Assembly: GCF_003865035.1 (NCBI RefSeq)
Contig: NZ_BHVZ01000001.1
Coordinates: 124,001 to 188,000, forward strand
Source of the DNA: Anaerotignum faecicola
GTDB lineage: Bacteria > Bacillota > Clostridia > Lachnospirales > Anaerotignaceae
Length of the DNA: 64,000 nt
Reading direction: 5' to 3'
A program made the position numbers and the translations under genes. Under the pieces are notes generated by a model. That model had not been told where the DNA came from. It did not search any database and saw only the letters and a list, made by a program, of their open reading frames with translations. Every line of letters begins with the position of its first letter. Within the stretch, counting starts at the first letter, position 1. Of the stretch, positions 55,191-64,000 are shown one piece after another.

Positions 55191-55446
55191 TCAATCAGTC
55201 TCTACATCATATTTCAAAAATTCAAGAATTTCTTCTTTGGCAGTGAATGAGGAATACCGTGCTTCACGATTACTCATATACATCAAAGCCTCATTCCAAT
55301 CATCCATAGAATAGGTTTCTTCCGGTATCTGCTCTACTACATCAATCAAATCAAATTTTGTTGTTCTTTTTCAATTTTCGTAAATCCCTAATATAAGTGC
55401 AACGGGCTTTCTGCGCTAAGTAGTCAATGAGCGGTAGCTTTTCCAT
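55191..55446 (-). pseudogene. Small frameshifted protein gene (~85 residues)
   Basis: GAGGAGG precedes an ATG at 55446: MEKLPLIDYLAQKARCTYIR then a stop after LKKNNKI. One base away in an A-rich run the reading continues as TKFDLIDVVEQIPEETYSMD ... AKEEILEFLKYDVETD to a stop at 55191. One frameshift in AAAAAGAACAACAAAA accounts for it. No family recognised. Confidence 0.6.
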
Positions 55447-55596
55447 TTATTATTCCTCCTCGACATTTTGCATTATAACAATGCTCCCTTCCAAGTATCC
55501 AGTGATTTTATCATTTCACTTCTCAACCCGAAAGGGAGCTCATTTTCACTGAACGTCCTTGTTTGCTGATTGGCTATTTGCTATTATATCGAAATA

Positions 55597-58587
55597 TTAT
55601 TTATATCTATCCCAATTCGGATTCTCTGTCAGCTTTGTCCAATACTCATTGATTTCGCCTTTCTGCTTAAAATCATGGCTATTTGTTGCCTCCTGCATAT
55701 TGATGTAATACCAATCGTTCGGCTGATTATCCGGCCATTGAATCATGCCATCCAGCAAATCATCCACCGTTTCAGGCAGTCTATGCAGCATACGGTTAAT
55801 CATGGATGCCGCCTCGGCTCTTGTGATGTTTTGGTCTGGCTTAAAGGAGCCGTCTGTATAGCCCTGTATCCAGCCCAGAGAGGCCGCACGTCTGATTTCA
55901 TTTTCCGCCCAATGTCCGGAGATATCGTTAAAATCACTCTTTATCTCGACATTGCTTCGGTCGAAACGAGAACAAATTGCCGCAAATTCCGCTCTTGTGA
56001 TAGGTGCATTCGGCGCAAAGGCATTTGCTGTACGTCCCTTTACAATGCCGATTTTCGCCATCGTGGAAATAGATTTGTTATACCATTTTCCAAACGCAAC
56101 ATCTGTAAAAACGCTATTTGCTGTGAGGTTATCATCCCGCACATCGTCCTTCAGCAAACGGAAGAAGATAGCCGCAACCTCGGCTCTTGTGATGTCAGCA
56201 TTTGGTCTTACCAATCCATCCTCATAGCCAACGATATATGCAAAGTGATTATCACTATTCAAGGTTTCGGGAACATCCGTTGCCTTCCAGCCCGCATAAA
56301 CAGTTTTATCACTCGTCATTTTTACGCTTGTGATTTTATCCGTTAGCTCTTTGTCTGCATACCAACCCGTAAAGGTATATCCAACTCTTTTTGGAATTTT
56401 ATCGAGTATGACAACTGTATTTTTTTTATATTTTTCATCCTCGTATTTTGTGCCGCCATTAGATTCATAATGCAAAATATAATATTTTGTCACATGAGAG
56501 CCGCCGCCACCGGAAGAAGGCGGTGTTGCGATTTTTTCCCACTTGCCGTAAAGAATCGTATCTGTACTCAACACAGTACCATCTGTATAGCTAAGTGTGC
56601 ATGCATCATCCGTAAACCAGCCTTTGAAGCTATATCCCTGATGGGTTGCCTCCTGTGCCTTTGCTGTATAGGCTGTACCGGTACGGATATAATCATCCGC
56701 AGGTGGTGTCACATCAGAGGGGTTATCTGTGCTAACCCACTGATACTGAATCCTGATAGATGGCACATAGGTCATCCAGTCCGTCTTTCCTGCCGCTTTG
56801 CTCTGCCCAATAACCAAGCCCTTCTGCATTTTCCAGCTTGGTACGAAAATATCGTTTGCATCCGCCTGTGCCGCCGCAGCTTCGCCGCCCGCACCGGTTG
56901 TATACCGAACAAGCTGTGTACCGATTTCCGCTCCTTCCACCGTTACATCTTCACTGTGGATTTGAATTGGTTTCGCAGTGCTTGCACCTGTATAAGAAGA
57001 AATCACATTGATATAGCGCCCTTCTTTTGCTTCCCTTGCGCCTTTTTCTAAATAAACATCGTTATTCGTGCTGATTTCTGCAGCACCCCCCAGATTGAAG
57101 GCAGTTCCTACATAAACACCGTCACCTCTGGTCGAACGCCGTGCTTCCTCGGTCAGAGAATTGTTATTATCCTTGATGACACCGCCTGTCATGGTATAGG
57201 TGCCGCCACAAACACCGCCGCCTGCATTTGCAACATTGTTTTCAATGGAACCGCCGGTTTGATTAGCAGCGGATGTTGGCCATAAGTATACGCCACCGCC
57301 CTGCGAGGCTTTGTTTTCGGAAATTGTACCGCCGGAAATCGTTACATTCGTTGCGTCATACAGAAAAACACCGCCGCCGTAATTCTTAGCACTGTTTTTT
57401 GTCAGTGTGCCACCGTTAATATTCAGTTCGGTTACGCCGAAGAATGCTGCGATTGCACCGCCGCTTCCTTCCGTCACCTGATTTTCGGAAATTTCGCCGT
57501 TTTTAATATTGATTGTAATTTTTTTGCTTTGCTGTGGAAAGGTAAGAATACCGCCACCGTAGTCAAGTGCCTTATTCCCGGTAATTTTGCCGCCGTTCAT
57601 TTCAAAGGAAGCAGGTTTAGGCTTAAACAATATATCGCCGCCACTTGCATTGGCATAGTCGGCAACATAAACCCCTGCACCATAGCTGCCTTGTCCGGTT
57701 GTTTTATAGGTACTGTTGTTTGAAATTTTGCCACCATTCATGACCATCGTTGAGCCGATGATCGCGACACCGCCGCCACCATTTGCCGTATTGCCGCTAA
57801 TTTCGCCGCCGTTCATGGTAAAGGTACTGCCATTGCCAAGCAAAATACCGCCGCCCAATTCATAGTTACTATTTGTGTTGTTACGAATGACTGCTCCGTT
57901 CTCCATTGTTATCTTGACACCATTGTTCGCCAAAATGCCGGAACCAAACTGAGCCGCTTTATTGTTTTCCAAGATGGCTCCGCTTTTCAGCTCAATGGTA
58001 CCACCACTCGCAGCTTTAATAATAGAATCTGTTTCCGCAGCATGTGTCGCCGCCACAGAATACTCCGCACCATCAATCACAACATTCTTGAGTGTCAAAG
58101 ATGCAGAAGCATCCTTCAATTCAATCATATAGCCGCCAAGGGAATGCCGATGGATTGTCTTTCCGTCAAGATCCCAGCTCTCTGTTCCTGTAACCTGATA
58201 TACACTTTTAAGGAAAATATCGCTGGTACCATTTGCATTCGCAAGCTCATTTGCCTTCTCAATCGTCTTTACCGCCGTAGACTCTGTCAGCCCATCCTTT
58301 GTATCATCACCATGCATCTGGTCAAGGTAAATCCCTGTAATAGCAGAAACCGCAAATGCCGCACTTTCTTCATCCGCCTCCAGTGTGCCAATCAGAGAAT
58401 CCGCATCCTCGGCGAAAAACGCCTCATCCAATCCGTCCTCTCCAAATGCGTCATCCTCCGCAGGCCTTTCTGCCTCAAGGCTTTCCACCTGTCCTTCCGC
58501 AGAAGTCTCCTCCGCAAAGGCAGCGCATGGCATAAGCGTAAAGGCCATCAGAAATGCCATTGCACATGACAATAGTTTTTTGCTCAC
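55597..58587 (-). CDS. SLH-anchored surface protein with beta-helix and InlB-type repeats
   Basis: 996 residues. Sec signal peptide (LLSCAMAFLMAFTLMPCAAF, cleavage after AFA). Residues ~105-560 form short beta-helix turns (NGGEISGNTANGGGGVAIIG type, repeated with GG and N ladders). Then InlB-like WK/GWY repeats (~620-760: KGWFTDDACTLSYTDGT and TGWYADKELTDKITSV). Three SLH domains follow at ~770-950 (ITRAEVAAIFFRL, ITRAEFAAICSR, ITRAEAASMINR). It is exported and binds the cell wall polysaccharide; an adhesin or glycan-binding role is likely. Start is GTG at 58587 after AGAGAGG. Confidence 0.88.
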   Translation of the reverse strand: MSKKLLSCAMAFLMAFTLMPCAAFAEETSAEGQVESLEAERPAEDDAFGEDGLDEAFFAEDADSLIGTLEADEESAAFAVSAITGIYLDQMHGDDTKDGLTESTAVKTIEKANELANANGTSDIFLKSVYQVTGTESWDLDGKTIHRHSLGGYMIELKDASASLTLKNVVIDGAEYSVAATHAAETDSIIKAASGGTIELKSGAILENNKAAQFGSGILANNGVKITMENGAVIRNNTNSNYELGGGILLGNGSTFTMNGGEISGNTANGGGGVAIIGSTMVMNGGKISNNSTYKTTGQGSYGAGVYVADYANASGGDILFKPKPASFEMNGGKITGNKALDYGGGILTFPQQSKKITINIKNGEISENQVTEGSGGAIAAFFGVTELNINGGTLTKNSAKNYGGGVFLYDATNVTISGGTISENKASQGGGVYLWPTSAANQTGGSIENNVANAGGGVCGGTYTMTGGVIKDNNNSLTEEARRSTRGDGVYVGTAFNLGGAAEISTNNDVYLEKGAREAKEGRYINVISSYTGASTAKPIQIHSEDVTVEGAEIGTQLVRYTTGAGGEAAAAQADANDIFVPSWKMQKGLVIGQSKAAGKTDWMTYVPSIRIQYQWVSTDNPSDVTPPADDYIRTGTAYTAKAQEATHQGYSFKGWFTDDACTLSYTDGTVLSTDTILYGKWEKIATPPSSGGGGSHVTKYYILHYESNGGTKYEDEKYKKNTVVILDKIPKRVGYTFTGWYADKELTDKITSVKMTSDKTVYAGWKATDVPETLNSDNHFAYIVGYEDGLVRPNADITRAEVAAIFFRLLKDDVRDDNLTANSVFTDVAFGKWYNKSISTMAKIGIVKGRTANAFAPNAPITRAEFAAICSRFDRSNVEIKSDFNDISGHWAENEIRRAASLGWIQGYTDGSFKPDQNITRAEAASMINRMLHRLPETVDDLLDGMIQWPDNQPNDWYYINMQEATNSHDFKQKGEINEYWTKLTENPNWDRYK

Positions 58588-59010
58588 TTTCTATAACCTC
58601 TCTTTCAAATAAAAATGCTCTGCAATAAAAATTTACAAGAAAACGCTTATTCATAGATTGCATTTCTTCTGTATGTCCCCAAAATATACCAACTAAAAAT
58701 TATATCAATATTTTTTCTCAATACAATCACTAAAAATTTTTTCATTAACAATGTATATCAAAATTTAAAACAACCCTGAGAAGTACCTAAATTCATATAC
58801 AAACTTTTTACAGAAATTATCCATTTTTGACGAATTTCGCCACCTTTCGACAAATTTTTTCATTATTCCACCGTGTCGTTTTCATTCATCCATCTGTTGA
58901 CGTGTTCATTAAATCTATGTTATGGTATATTTTGGTAAATGAGTTTCTATCATAGAACAAATATGATTATTTATCTCGTAAAAATAATATTCTAAAAGGA
59001 GTAACCTGAA
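58588..59010. other. Divergent AT-rich intergenic region
   Basis: 423 bp between the surface protein and the kinase. A possible kinase promoter lies near 58898 (TTGACG with TTATGG 17 bp on). No gene, repeat or terminator is clear. Confidence 0.4.
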
Positions 59011-61062
59011 ATGGATAAATGCAGCGCCGCCGTAAAAAGAGCCAAAATATACTGCTTGTTTGTCGGAATCTTCGCTTTCCTGCTTGCGCTCCTTCTCAGC
59101 CAAGCTTTTTTTAATTATACGGAAAAAGAAATGAAAATGAGTGCAACCTATACGGCACAAAGCACAGTGAAACGCATCAACGCACACCTTGTGCAATATG
59201 TAGCCCTTTCCGATTTCTTGGAAAACATGATTAACTCAGGCTATGAGCTGAACGAAAGTACCTTTTCCAAGCTGGCGCAGCTGATTCCGAATCATAACAA
59301 CATTATAAAAGCATACGAGCTGGCACCGCAGGGAATCATAACGGAGATTTATCCCAAGCAGGAAAATGAAACGGTTTTTGGTATGAATATTTTGACGGAG
59401 CATGAACGAAAATGCGACGCACAGCGGGCAAAACAAACCAAGGGGTATACCATCGGCGGCCCTTATACATTAAAGCAGGGCGGTCTCGGTGCATTGCTTT
59501 TCGATCCGGTCTATCAAACCGACGCTTCAGGCAACCGCAGCTTCTGGGGCTTCGTTATCATGGTAATCGACTGGGATGAGTTTATTGATAAAATCGGCTT
59601 GGAGCGCTTAAGCGATGCCTCCTATTGCTATGAAATATGGGCAAAAAACAGCCAAACAGGCGAAAAAATCACTTTGGCACAGAGCCAAAAAGATATGCCC
59701 CAAAATTGCCTTACCGTTGAATGTGGGATTCCGAACGATACTTGGTATGTGGATATTGCCCCAACTGCCGGATGGATTCCGACTGCCTGGTGGATAATTG
59801 CAGGCATTTTTTCATTGATTCTCTCCATAATGACGGCTACCATTTTTTATCAGCTTTACAGCAAAAAATATCGGGAAAAGCAATATATCGATGAGCTGCA
59901 AAAGGCAACCGCGCAGGCAAGGCTTGCGAATGAGGCAAAAACGAAGTTCCTTTTTCGCATGAGCCACGATATCCGCACGCCAATGAACGCAATCATCGGG
60001 TATTCCGACCTTTTGGAAAAGCATTTACAGGATGAAAAAAAGGCCTCTGCGTATTTGAAAAAGCTGCAATCCTCCGGCAACCTCCTAATGACAATCCTCA
60101 ATCAGGTTTTGGAGATTGCCCGCATCGAAAGCGGAACAGCCACCCTGCGATTAGAGGCCGAGGATATGGAGGCACTGTTCCACTCTTTGTATACTGTTTT
60201 TGAATCGGATATTCAAAAGAAGGAGCTTCATTATTCCGAAGAAATTCATATCCGGCATAAATATGCCGTTTGCGATAAAACAAGATTGCAGGAAATCCAA
60301 CTGAACATCGTGAGCAATGCAATCAAATATACGCCGCGCGGACATACCATCCATATATCGCTCAATGAGGTGGCATCCGATGATAAACAGGCGCAGTATG
60401 TTTTCACCTGCACGGATACAGGCATTGGCATGAGTGAGGAGTACCTCTCCCATATCTTCGAGGAATTCTCCAGAGAGGAAACCTCTGTAAAAAATGAGGT
60501 TCCGGGTACAGGGCTTGGGCTGCCTATCGTAAAATCCATTATTGAGCTGATGGAAGGAACCATTCAAGTAGAAAGCAAGCAAAACATCGGCACAAAGATT
60601 ACAGTAACCCTTCCGTTTGATATTGCAGAAAAAAAGGATGTCTCCGGAAAACAGGAACCCAAGCAGCCCTCTCGTGCAGAAGAAAAGCCCTATCGCATTT
60701 TGCTCGCCGAGGATAATGCACTGAACGCGGAAATTGCATTAGAGCTTTTAAAAGGGGCAGGTTTTCTTGTGGAACACGCCGCAGATGGTCAAGCGTGTGT
60801 GGATATGCTCAGTCGCGCAGAGGAAGGCTATTATGACTTAATTCTGATGGATGTGCAAATGCCGATTCTAAACGGCTATGAGGCAACGAAAAAAATCAGA
60901 CAGATGGAAGATCGGAAAAAAGCGGAAATTCCCATTCTTGCAATGACGGCGAATGCTTTTTCTGAGGATCGGCAGGCCGCACTGGAGGCAGGCATGAATG
61001 ACCATGTTGCTAAGCCTATCGATATGAATGTTTTGCTTCGGGTTATGATGAAATATCTGTAA
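59011..61062 (+). CDS. CHASE-domain hybrid histidine kinase with receiver
   Basis: 683 residues. TM1 at ~12-35; extracellular CHASE domain at ~40-245 ([29 protein letters not shown]); TM2 at ~255-280; HisKA with [18 protein letters not shown] (His near 316); HATPase with [13 protein letters not shown] and [13 protein letters not shown]-terminal receiver at ~560-680 with [14 protein letters not shown] and AKPID. Such kinases sense small extracellular molecules and pass phosphate on or act through their own receiver. No separate output protein is next to it. AAAGGAG precedes the ATG. Confidence 0.92.
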   Translation: MDKCSAAVKRAKIYCLFVGIFAFLLALLLSQAFFNYTEKEMKMSATYTAQSTVKRINAHLVQYVALSDFLENMINSGYELNESTFSKLAQLIPNHNNIIKAYELAPQGIITEIYPKQENETVFGMNILTEHERKCDAQRAKQTKGYTIGGPYTLKQGGLGALLFDPVYQTDASGNRSFWGFVIMVIDWDEFIDKIGLERLSDASYCYEIWAKNSQTGEKITLAQSQKDMPQNCLTVECGIPNDTWYVDIAPTAGWIPTAWWIIAGIFSLILSIMTATIFYQLYSKKYREKQYIDELQKATAQARLANEAKTKFLFRMSHDIRTPMNAIIGYSDLLEKHLQDEKKASAYLKKLQSSGNLLMTILNQVLEIARIESGTATLRLEAEDMEALFHSLYTVFESDIQKKELHYSEEIHIRHKYAVCDKTRLQEIQLNIVSNAIKYTPRGHTIHISLNEVASDDKQAQYVFTCTDTGIGMSEEYLSHIFEEFSREETSVKNEVPGTGLGLPIVKSIIELMEGTIQVESKQNIGTKITVTLPFDIAEKKDVSGKQEPKQPSRAEEKPYRILLAEDNALNAEIALELLKGAGFLVEHAADGQACVDMLSRAEEGYYDLILMDVQMPILNGYEATKKIRQMEDRKKAEIPILAMTANAFSEDRQAALEAGMNDHVAKPIDMNVLLRVMMKYL

Positions 61063-61110
61063 CACGCAAAAAAAATATAAACTCAACTGAAAAACGGCAA
61101 ACAAAAATAC

Positions 61111-61152
61111 AAGGACGCTCTTTCTTTTTGATGAACGTCCTTGTTTTCTTGT
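61111..61152 (+). terminator. Terminator after hybrid kinase
   Basis: CAAGGACG and CGTCCTTG arms around a 22 nt loop, then TTTTCTTG. Confidence 0.75.
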
Positions 61153-61204
61153 TAGTCGAATCAGTACAAAAACGCACAAACGGTAGCCGGTATATATTTT
61201 GTTA

Positions 61205-61330
61205 CAAGCTTTGACACTCCACACAGCTAAAGCAGGAGGATTCTTGGTGGCTGCCAAAGATATCGGCTGACCGGTTCATTTCTGATAGGTCTCACCCCAA
61301 GTTATGGCTATTTCAAACTTGTATGGCAAA
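61205..61330 (+). mobile_element. Probable right-end remnant of an IS605/TnpB-type element
   Basis: TTTGACACTCC, a GCTAAAGC core and GGAGGATTCTTGG (61211-61247) match the form of sequences that end IS200/IS605-family TnpB units (right end / omegaRNA 3' part), where a stem like CTCC...GGAG precedes GATTCTTGG. No tnpA or tnpB frame lies nearby, so it is a solo end. Confidence 0.4.
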
Positions 61331-61389
61331 AGCAACCAATAACCCACGGGAGCATAACGAAAAAAACGGACATTTCTGTCCGCCTAAGT

Positions 61390-61607
61390 TCAATTCCTAT
61401 TTCTTCCCACGGGATAAACCGTGTCTCTTGCTATTAACATCCAATTCACAATATCAAAAAAACATCCCAGCACGCTTTCACAAATATCCCTTCTTTCCGC
61501 AGACATATCATCCCATTTCTGCAATTGCATAATCGCCGCTTTCGCTTTCGTATACGCCTCCACTGCATCTTGGTTCTTGTATGATATTATTAGATTGTTT
61601 TCATAGA
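61390..61607 (-). pseudogene. C-terminal gene fragment, unknown family
   Basis: Minus-strand open frame without a start: DIYENNLIISYKNQDAVEAY, then WDDMSAERRDICESVLGCFF to a stop at 61390. Amino-acid composition and codon use look real and helical, but a TAG just upstream and the missing ATG mark it as a remnant. The surrounding 61060-61670 gap holds nothing else but the IS605-like end. Confidence 0.45.
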
Positions 61608-61669
61608 TATCCTAATCACCATTCCGCAATTCGAAAAATCCTCCTCCTACAACAAGCTTTTGTTTTATT

Positions 61670-62362
61670 CTATTTTTTTCTAAAAACTCCATCCCCATAA
61701 CCATATCCATCTAAAGTGTGCTCCATACTCATGCTTTTTGCTAATGCATCTGCACTAATATAAAGCTGATTATCTATACACAAAAAGGCTGGAAATACCT
61801 CATCCTCAATCAATTTCCCATCTTGTGTATAAAGCTGTAAATCCGTTTTATTTGCAAAAACAGGTACAAAATTACGCACCGTATTTGCATTTTTCAACTC
61901 GATACTGACTTTTTAAAATAGAGCACCCCGATAAATCGAATCTACCTGTCTTTTGGTATGAAACACCCAATTCCTCTACATATATCTTTTCTGTCGAAAT
62001 GACATCCTCTTCACCTCCATCCCAAATGGAAGCAACTCTCTGTTCATCATTATATTCTACTTTTCCAAAATGTTTTCCCAGTGCAGAAAATAAAACTAAC
62101 GTCCGCCCATTTACATTAATTGCCGTCGGCAAGTCCTTGCTTTTTGTTTGAATCGTATCATCGAACATCGTTTTAATATCCGTTTTATATACATCAAACT
62201 CCTTTTTCCCCACAACTCGTCTCTGCGTCAACTTTTCTATTTCCTTTTTATCGAAAGATTTCATAGATTTTTCTTCTGGCTTTGTAATCTTTACTGTACG
62301 TGCATCTGAGTACTTGACAATGTAAATATAGCCAATAATAATGTGCAAAACATTTTTTTCAT
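61670..62362 (-). pseudogene. Secreted copper-amine-oxidase-N-like protein, two frameshifts
   Basis: From the ATG at 62362 (GAGGTGTTT before it) the frame starts a signal peptide, MKKMFCTLLLAIFTLSSTQM, then stops at a frameshift. The next frame (to 61872) has the domain pattern INVNGRTLVLFSALGKHFGK. A second shift near 61885, in GAAAAATGC, moves to the frame ending DGYGYGDGVFRKK at 61670, whose DNQLYISADALAKSM also fits the domain. Apparently non-functional. Confidence 0.65.
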
Positions 62363-62477
62363 AAACACCTCTCTATTCACTTTTCATTTAGACATAAAAC
62401 TAAATTTATTTATATGTTCTACTTCAGTTTATTTTAACCTAAGGTAAGAGCAGCCTTTCCACCAACAGAAGTAAATC

Positions 62478-63284
62478 TTAGCCACAAAGCAACATATTTT
62501 CAAACAAATCCTCATATGTTTCCTCTAATTTTCCAATTGTTTCAATATAAGAGCCGCTTCCCGTGTCGCTTTCTCCCAGCTTATAATAAATCTCGCCCGT
62601 TGCTTTATCCACAAGGAACAGACGCACACCTTTGATAACCCAGAAGCTTGCGGTTTCATCCACGCATTGCAGCTTCTGAAATTCTGTCTGCATTTCGCCC
62701 ACATACGGTGTTAGCTTCTGATAGCTCTCGCTTTTCCGGAACATCGGATCATAAAGCTGCAATTTTTCCTTTACATTCTGCACTGCTGTTTCCTTTGTGA
62801 TTTTCTGCGCGCGGTTATCCAGATTGATGCAGGGATTCCCCATCGGCATCACTTCCTGCATACCATAGGTTACAGTCGCACCAAGCCGTGTCGCAAAAGC
62901 GCGCACCGGAACATAAATCTCGTTTTCCACGCAGATTGTCTTGCCGGAAAGTGCCGTATCCTTCACTTCTTCCCTTTGCAGTCCCAGTGCATCGCACAAC
63001 GCCCCAAGCTCCATGAAGGCACGCCCGTTTTCAATGATGATATGCTCTGCAGACAGACCGCCATTGATGATGAGAAATGTATGCTTTTCTCCCTCCGTCA
63101 GCACAGTCTCCTGCCCGGAATCCGCCGTAAATCTATATTTCCATTCTCCCTTGTCAAAATCACTGTTTTCCGTATCCACGCTGTTCCGATAGCAGGGTGT
63201 ATGCACTTCCGCCGCCCATGCCTGCCCACAGAAAAGCTGTGAAAGCAGAAGTCCGCAAGCCAACATCCTTCTTAAATTCTTCAT
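62478..63284 (-). CDS. Secreted protein with copper amine oxidase N-like (stalk) domain
   Basis: 268 residues. Signal peptide (MLACGLLLSQLFCGQAWAAE, cleavage after AWA). Two stalk-like units: HIIIENGRAFMELGALCDAL and NEIYVPVRAFATRLGATVTY. The C-terminal region is of unknown function (VIKGVRLFLVDKATGEIYYK). Such domains hold surface proteins and are not catalytic. GGAAAGGGG precedes the ATG. The neighbouring broken gene at 61670-62362 is of the same type. Confidence 0.8.
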   Translation of the reverse strand: MKNLRRMLACGLLLSQLFCGQAWAAEVHTPCYRNSVDTENSDFDKGEWKYRFTADSGQETVLTEGEKHTFLIINGGLSAEHIIIENGRAFMELGALCDALGLQREEVKDTALSGKTICVENEIYVPVRAFATRLGATVTYGMQEVMPMGNPCINLDNRAQKITKETAVQNVKEKLQLYDPMFRKSESYQKLTPYVGEMQTEFQKLQCVDETASFWVIKGVRLFLVDKATGEIYYKLGESDTGSGSYIETIGKLEETYEDLFENMLLCG

Positions 63285-63420
63285 CGAAAAAACCCCTTTC
63301 CTTCAATTAGACACAAATCCGTTTTTTCTTTAATTATAAAGCAGAAAGCACAAAAAGGGAATATGTAAATAAAAATTGAAAAATACGCACGACATTCCTG
63401 CCATGCGTATCTCTCAGAAT

Positions 63421-64000
63421 TTATGCTGCCATATTTTCCATGAAAATGCCGTAGCCCTTCGTCGGGTCTGCCAAAGTCACATGCGTCACTGCTCCCACAA
63501 GCTTTCCATCCTGCAAAATCGGCGAACCGCTCATGCCCTGTACAATGCCGCCTGTCAGCGCAAGCAGCCGTTCATCCATAATGCGGATATTCATATCCTT
63601 ATGCTGTCTTCCGCCGTTCTTCTCCAGACTTTCGATTTCCATGGCATACGCCTGCACGCCCTTACCCTCCAAATCGGAAAGCAGCACAGCCGCGCCCTTT
63701 TTTACCTCTGCCTTTGTGGCAACAGGATAGCTTTCACCTGCAAAAACGCCTGCCGCCGCCTTGCCATAAATGCCCGTTTCCGTATTTTTCTCGATTGCTG
63801 CAAGCTTCTCTTGCATCTCTACCTGCCCAATCAATTCACCGGCAGCACCCTTTTCCCCTTTCACAATTTCCGTCAGGGTGGTATCTACCACAGAGCCGCC
63901 ATGAATCACCATCAGTTCATCCGTATCCACATCATACACACCATGTCCCAATGCGCCGAAGGTACCGTTTTCCGCGTCATAATACGTCACTGTGCCGATG
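63421..64000 (-). CDS. spoIVB: SpoIVB-type serine peptidase (S55), 5' part outside window
   Basis: The C-terminal 193 residues are present. The catalytic His is in ALGHGVYD and the catalytic Ser in GIVQGMSGSPILQDGKLVGA; THVTLADPTKGYGIFMENM is the usual end. SpoIVB is secreted by the forespore and cuts SpoIVFA to trigger sigma-K processing, so the host can probably form spores. The PDZ region and start lie past the right edge. Confidence 0.9.
   Translation of the reverse strand, partial: IGTVTYYDAENGTFGALGHGVYDVDTDELMVIHGGSVVDTTLTEIVKGEKGAAGELIGQVEMQEKLAAIEKNTETGIYGKAAAGVFAGESYPVATKAEVKKGAAVLLSDLEGKGVQAYAMEIESLEKNGGRQHKDMNIRIMDERLLALTGGIVQGMSGSPILQDGKLVGAVTHVTLADPTKGYGIFMENMAA

Noticed and set aside
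57000..57950. Repeated GCCGCC-type units looking like a CRISPR-like or satellite array
   Set aside because: They are codons of the beta-helix turns (NGG/GGG) and vary in length; no constant repeat with unique spacers. No CRISPR array was seen in the window.
55570..58569. Long plus-strand open frames opposite the surface protein
   Set aside because: Antisense shadows of a repetitive gene, rich in Cys and His with no ribosome binding sites.
1..64000. tRNA or rRNA genes
   Set aside because: I found no T-arm GGTTCGAATCC-type sequence with a matching acceptor stem, and no rRNA sequence.

Overview
The window comes from a spore-forming, low-to-medium GC Clostridia (Lachnospiraceae/Anaerotignum-like is my best guess). 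The evidence is a SpoIVB-type peptidase, an SLH-anchored surface protein, Firmicute-style AGGAGG ribosome binding sites and an ICE of the Tn916/Tn1549 superfamily. The species cannot be fixed from this sequence.

Layout. (1) 1-3469 and 36944-38882, all on the minus strand, look like one DNA-repair/recombination module (polY, yolD, an unknown gene, a YqaJ exonuclease, recD2) split by an insertion. (2) About 3493-36622 is a complete-looking ~33 kb ICE. Its GC-rich backbone carries, in order, a RepA-like initiator, coupling protein PcfB/TraG, pilin-like Maff2, VirB6-, VirB3- and VirB4-like proteins, an orphan DNA methyltransferase, a CHAP cell-wall hydrolase, topoisomerase III, a 1236-residue ArdA/ArdC/YodL polyvalent anti-defence protein, relaxase and MobC on the opposite strand, then sigma and HTH regulators, Xis and Int. 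An AT-rich cargo block (about 26.9-33.3 kb) is inserted where Tn1549 carries resistance genes. It holds a VanRS-like two-component system, a lipoprotein adaptor, a MacB-type ABC exporter, a small lipoprotein and a DD-carboxypeptidase-like protein. (3) 39-50.5 kb is a metabolic locus with three copies (one broken) of an octopine/opine-dehydrogenase-family enzyme, two sodium:solute symporters, an EamA exporter, two FadR-type GntR regulators (one broken) and remnants of an old yellow enzyme and a CorC/HlyC protein. Five promoters here share a TTGTAGTACAA-type operator, so the locus looks like a self-contained regulon. (4) 50.6-55.4 kb holds an IS3/IS150-type element and two DUF4143 ATPases, with an 87 bp near-identical repeat on both sides of one of them. 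(5) 55.6-64 kb is chromosomal: SLH surface protein, CHASE hybrid histidine kinase, two copper-amine-oxidase-N-like secreted proteins (one broken) and SpoIVB.

How it works together. The ICE genes form nearly continuous ATGA-overlapping operons for type IV secretion and DNA processing. MobC and relaxase sit next to a candidate oriT that has a second, inverted copy 8 kb away. Int and Xis lie at the right end under the sigma/HTH genes. The cargo probably senses and counters an envelope-active compound. The 39-50 kb locus probably imports and oxidises (or makes) an opine-like N-substituted amino acid. Those last two are inferences from gene families and context.
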